A stretch of DNA of 5,505 bases from Verrucomicrobia bacterium UBA2970 (GTDB lineage Bacteria; Verrucomicrobiota; Verrucomicrobiia; Limisphaerales; AAA164-E04): the NCBI GenBank assembly GCA_002348345.1, contig DEAY01000177.1, positions 609 to 6,113 of the forward strand. The letters run 5' to 3'. Positions 5,315 to 5,505 of the stretch are shown piece after piece (within the stretch, counting starts at the first letter, position 1; the number at the start of each line of letters is the position of its first letter). The translations under genes were made by a program, and so were the position numbers. Below the pieces are notes generated by a model that worked only from the letters and a program-made list of their open reading frames with translations, made no database searches and was not told the origin of the DNA.

Positions 5315-5505
5315 ATGGGAAGAACGCTCGAACTCGCCTCTTCGTCCCCGGAAACTGTCGTCAGTTCCACTCCACGAGTAGGAGGGATCATCGTGGAGTC
5401 CGACAAAACAGTGGCTGACGGCTATCATCCCTTTGATGGAAAGCCACACGCCGAGAAGGTAGCGCACGAAAATTTGGAGCGCCTACCAGAATACGGAATG
5501 CAAAA
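5315..5505 (+). CDS. ribD: RibD-like deaminase, N-terminal part (runs off the window)
   Basis: The first 63 residues match the N-terminus of the riboflavin-pathway deaminase domain: MGRTLELA corresponds to the usual first helix (MRRALELA-type), then VGGIIVE, a glycine-aromatic-His motif DGYHP, and PHAEKVAHENL with the zinc-binding His45 and the catalytic Glu47 of the cytidine-deaminase-like fold. RibD deaminates the pyrimidine product of GTP cyclohydrolase II and, in full-length forms, also reduces it. The second zinc motif (PC-x-C type) and any reductase domain lie beyond the window, so single- or two-domain form cannot be told. ATG at 5315 directly follows an in-frame TAA (5312-5314), fixing the earliest start. 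The usual loop SPNPxVG reads SSTPRVG here, lacking the conserved Asn. A stem AGATCGA/TCG-G-ATCT (5279-5296) lies just upstream; it is not an FMN riboswitch. The gene symbol is tentative. Confidence 0.72.
   Translation, partial: MGRTLELASSSPETVVSSTPRVGGIIVESDKTVADGYHPFDGKPHAEKVAHENLERLPEYGMQ

Noticed and set aside
5228..5467. 79-residue - strand frame at the right end
   Set aside because: Lies opposite the RibD-like deaminase start, which has recognisable catalytic motifs.

Overview
The window reads as an ordinary chromosomal segment of a moderately GC-rich Gram-negative bacterium. The most likely source is a member of the Verrucomicrobiota (Opitutae-like) or a related PVC group. This rests on protein families rather than a marker gene. 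A ThuA-like protein and a secreted two-domain DUF1080 (3-keto-disaccharide hydrolase) protein occur together, none of the six visible starts has a clear Shine-Dalgarno sequence, and the HisI, QueD and RibD-like sequences are of ordinary bacterial type. All genes found lie on the + strand.

Left part (1-3139): the C-terminal end of a ThuA-like protein is followed 34 nt later by a PepSY-associated four-helix membrane protein of the heme/ferric-reductase-like family. After a 307-nt non-coding stretch with weak promoter-like sequences comes a secreted protein made of two tandem DUF1080 domains. ThuA and DUF1080 families have both been linked to 3-keto-sugar metabolism. The PepSY protein may be an iron or redox membrane component, but its link to its neighbours is only positional.

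Middle part (3260-4172): hisI (phosphoribosyl-AMP cyclohydrolase, histidine biosynthesis) and queD (6-carboxytetrahydropterin synthase, queuosine biosynthesis) sit 17 nt apart and are probably cotranscribed. A modest terminator-like hairpin lies 11 nt after the queD stop.

Right part (4135-5505): about 900 nt without a convincing gene holds several short hairpins and one striking, perfect 19-bp inverted repeat with a 2-nt centre (4707-4746). Then comes a 76-residue unrecognised protein with three cysteines. The start of a RibD-like deaminase (riboflavin pathway) runs off the window end.

I see no CRISPR array, transposase, phage gene, toxin-antitoxin pair, tRNA or rRNA, and no clear case for a new multigene system. 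The best leads are the 40-bp palindrome in the long non-coding stretch, the small Cys-containing protein next to the RibD-like gene, the altered substrate-loop motif in that RibD-like protein, and the ThuA/PepSY/DUF1080 grouping.
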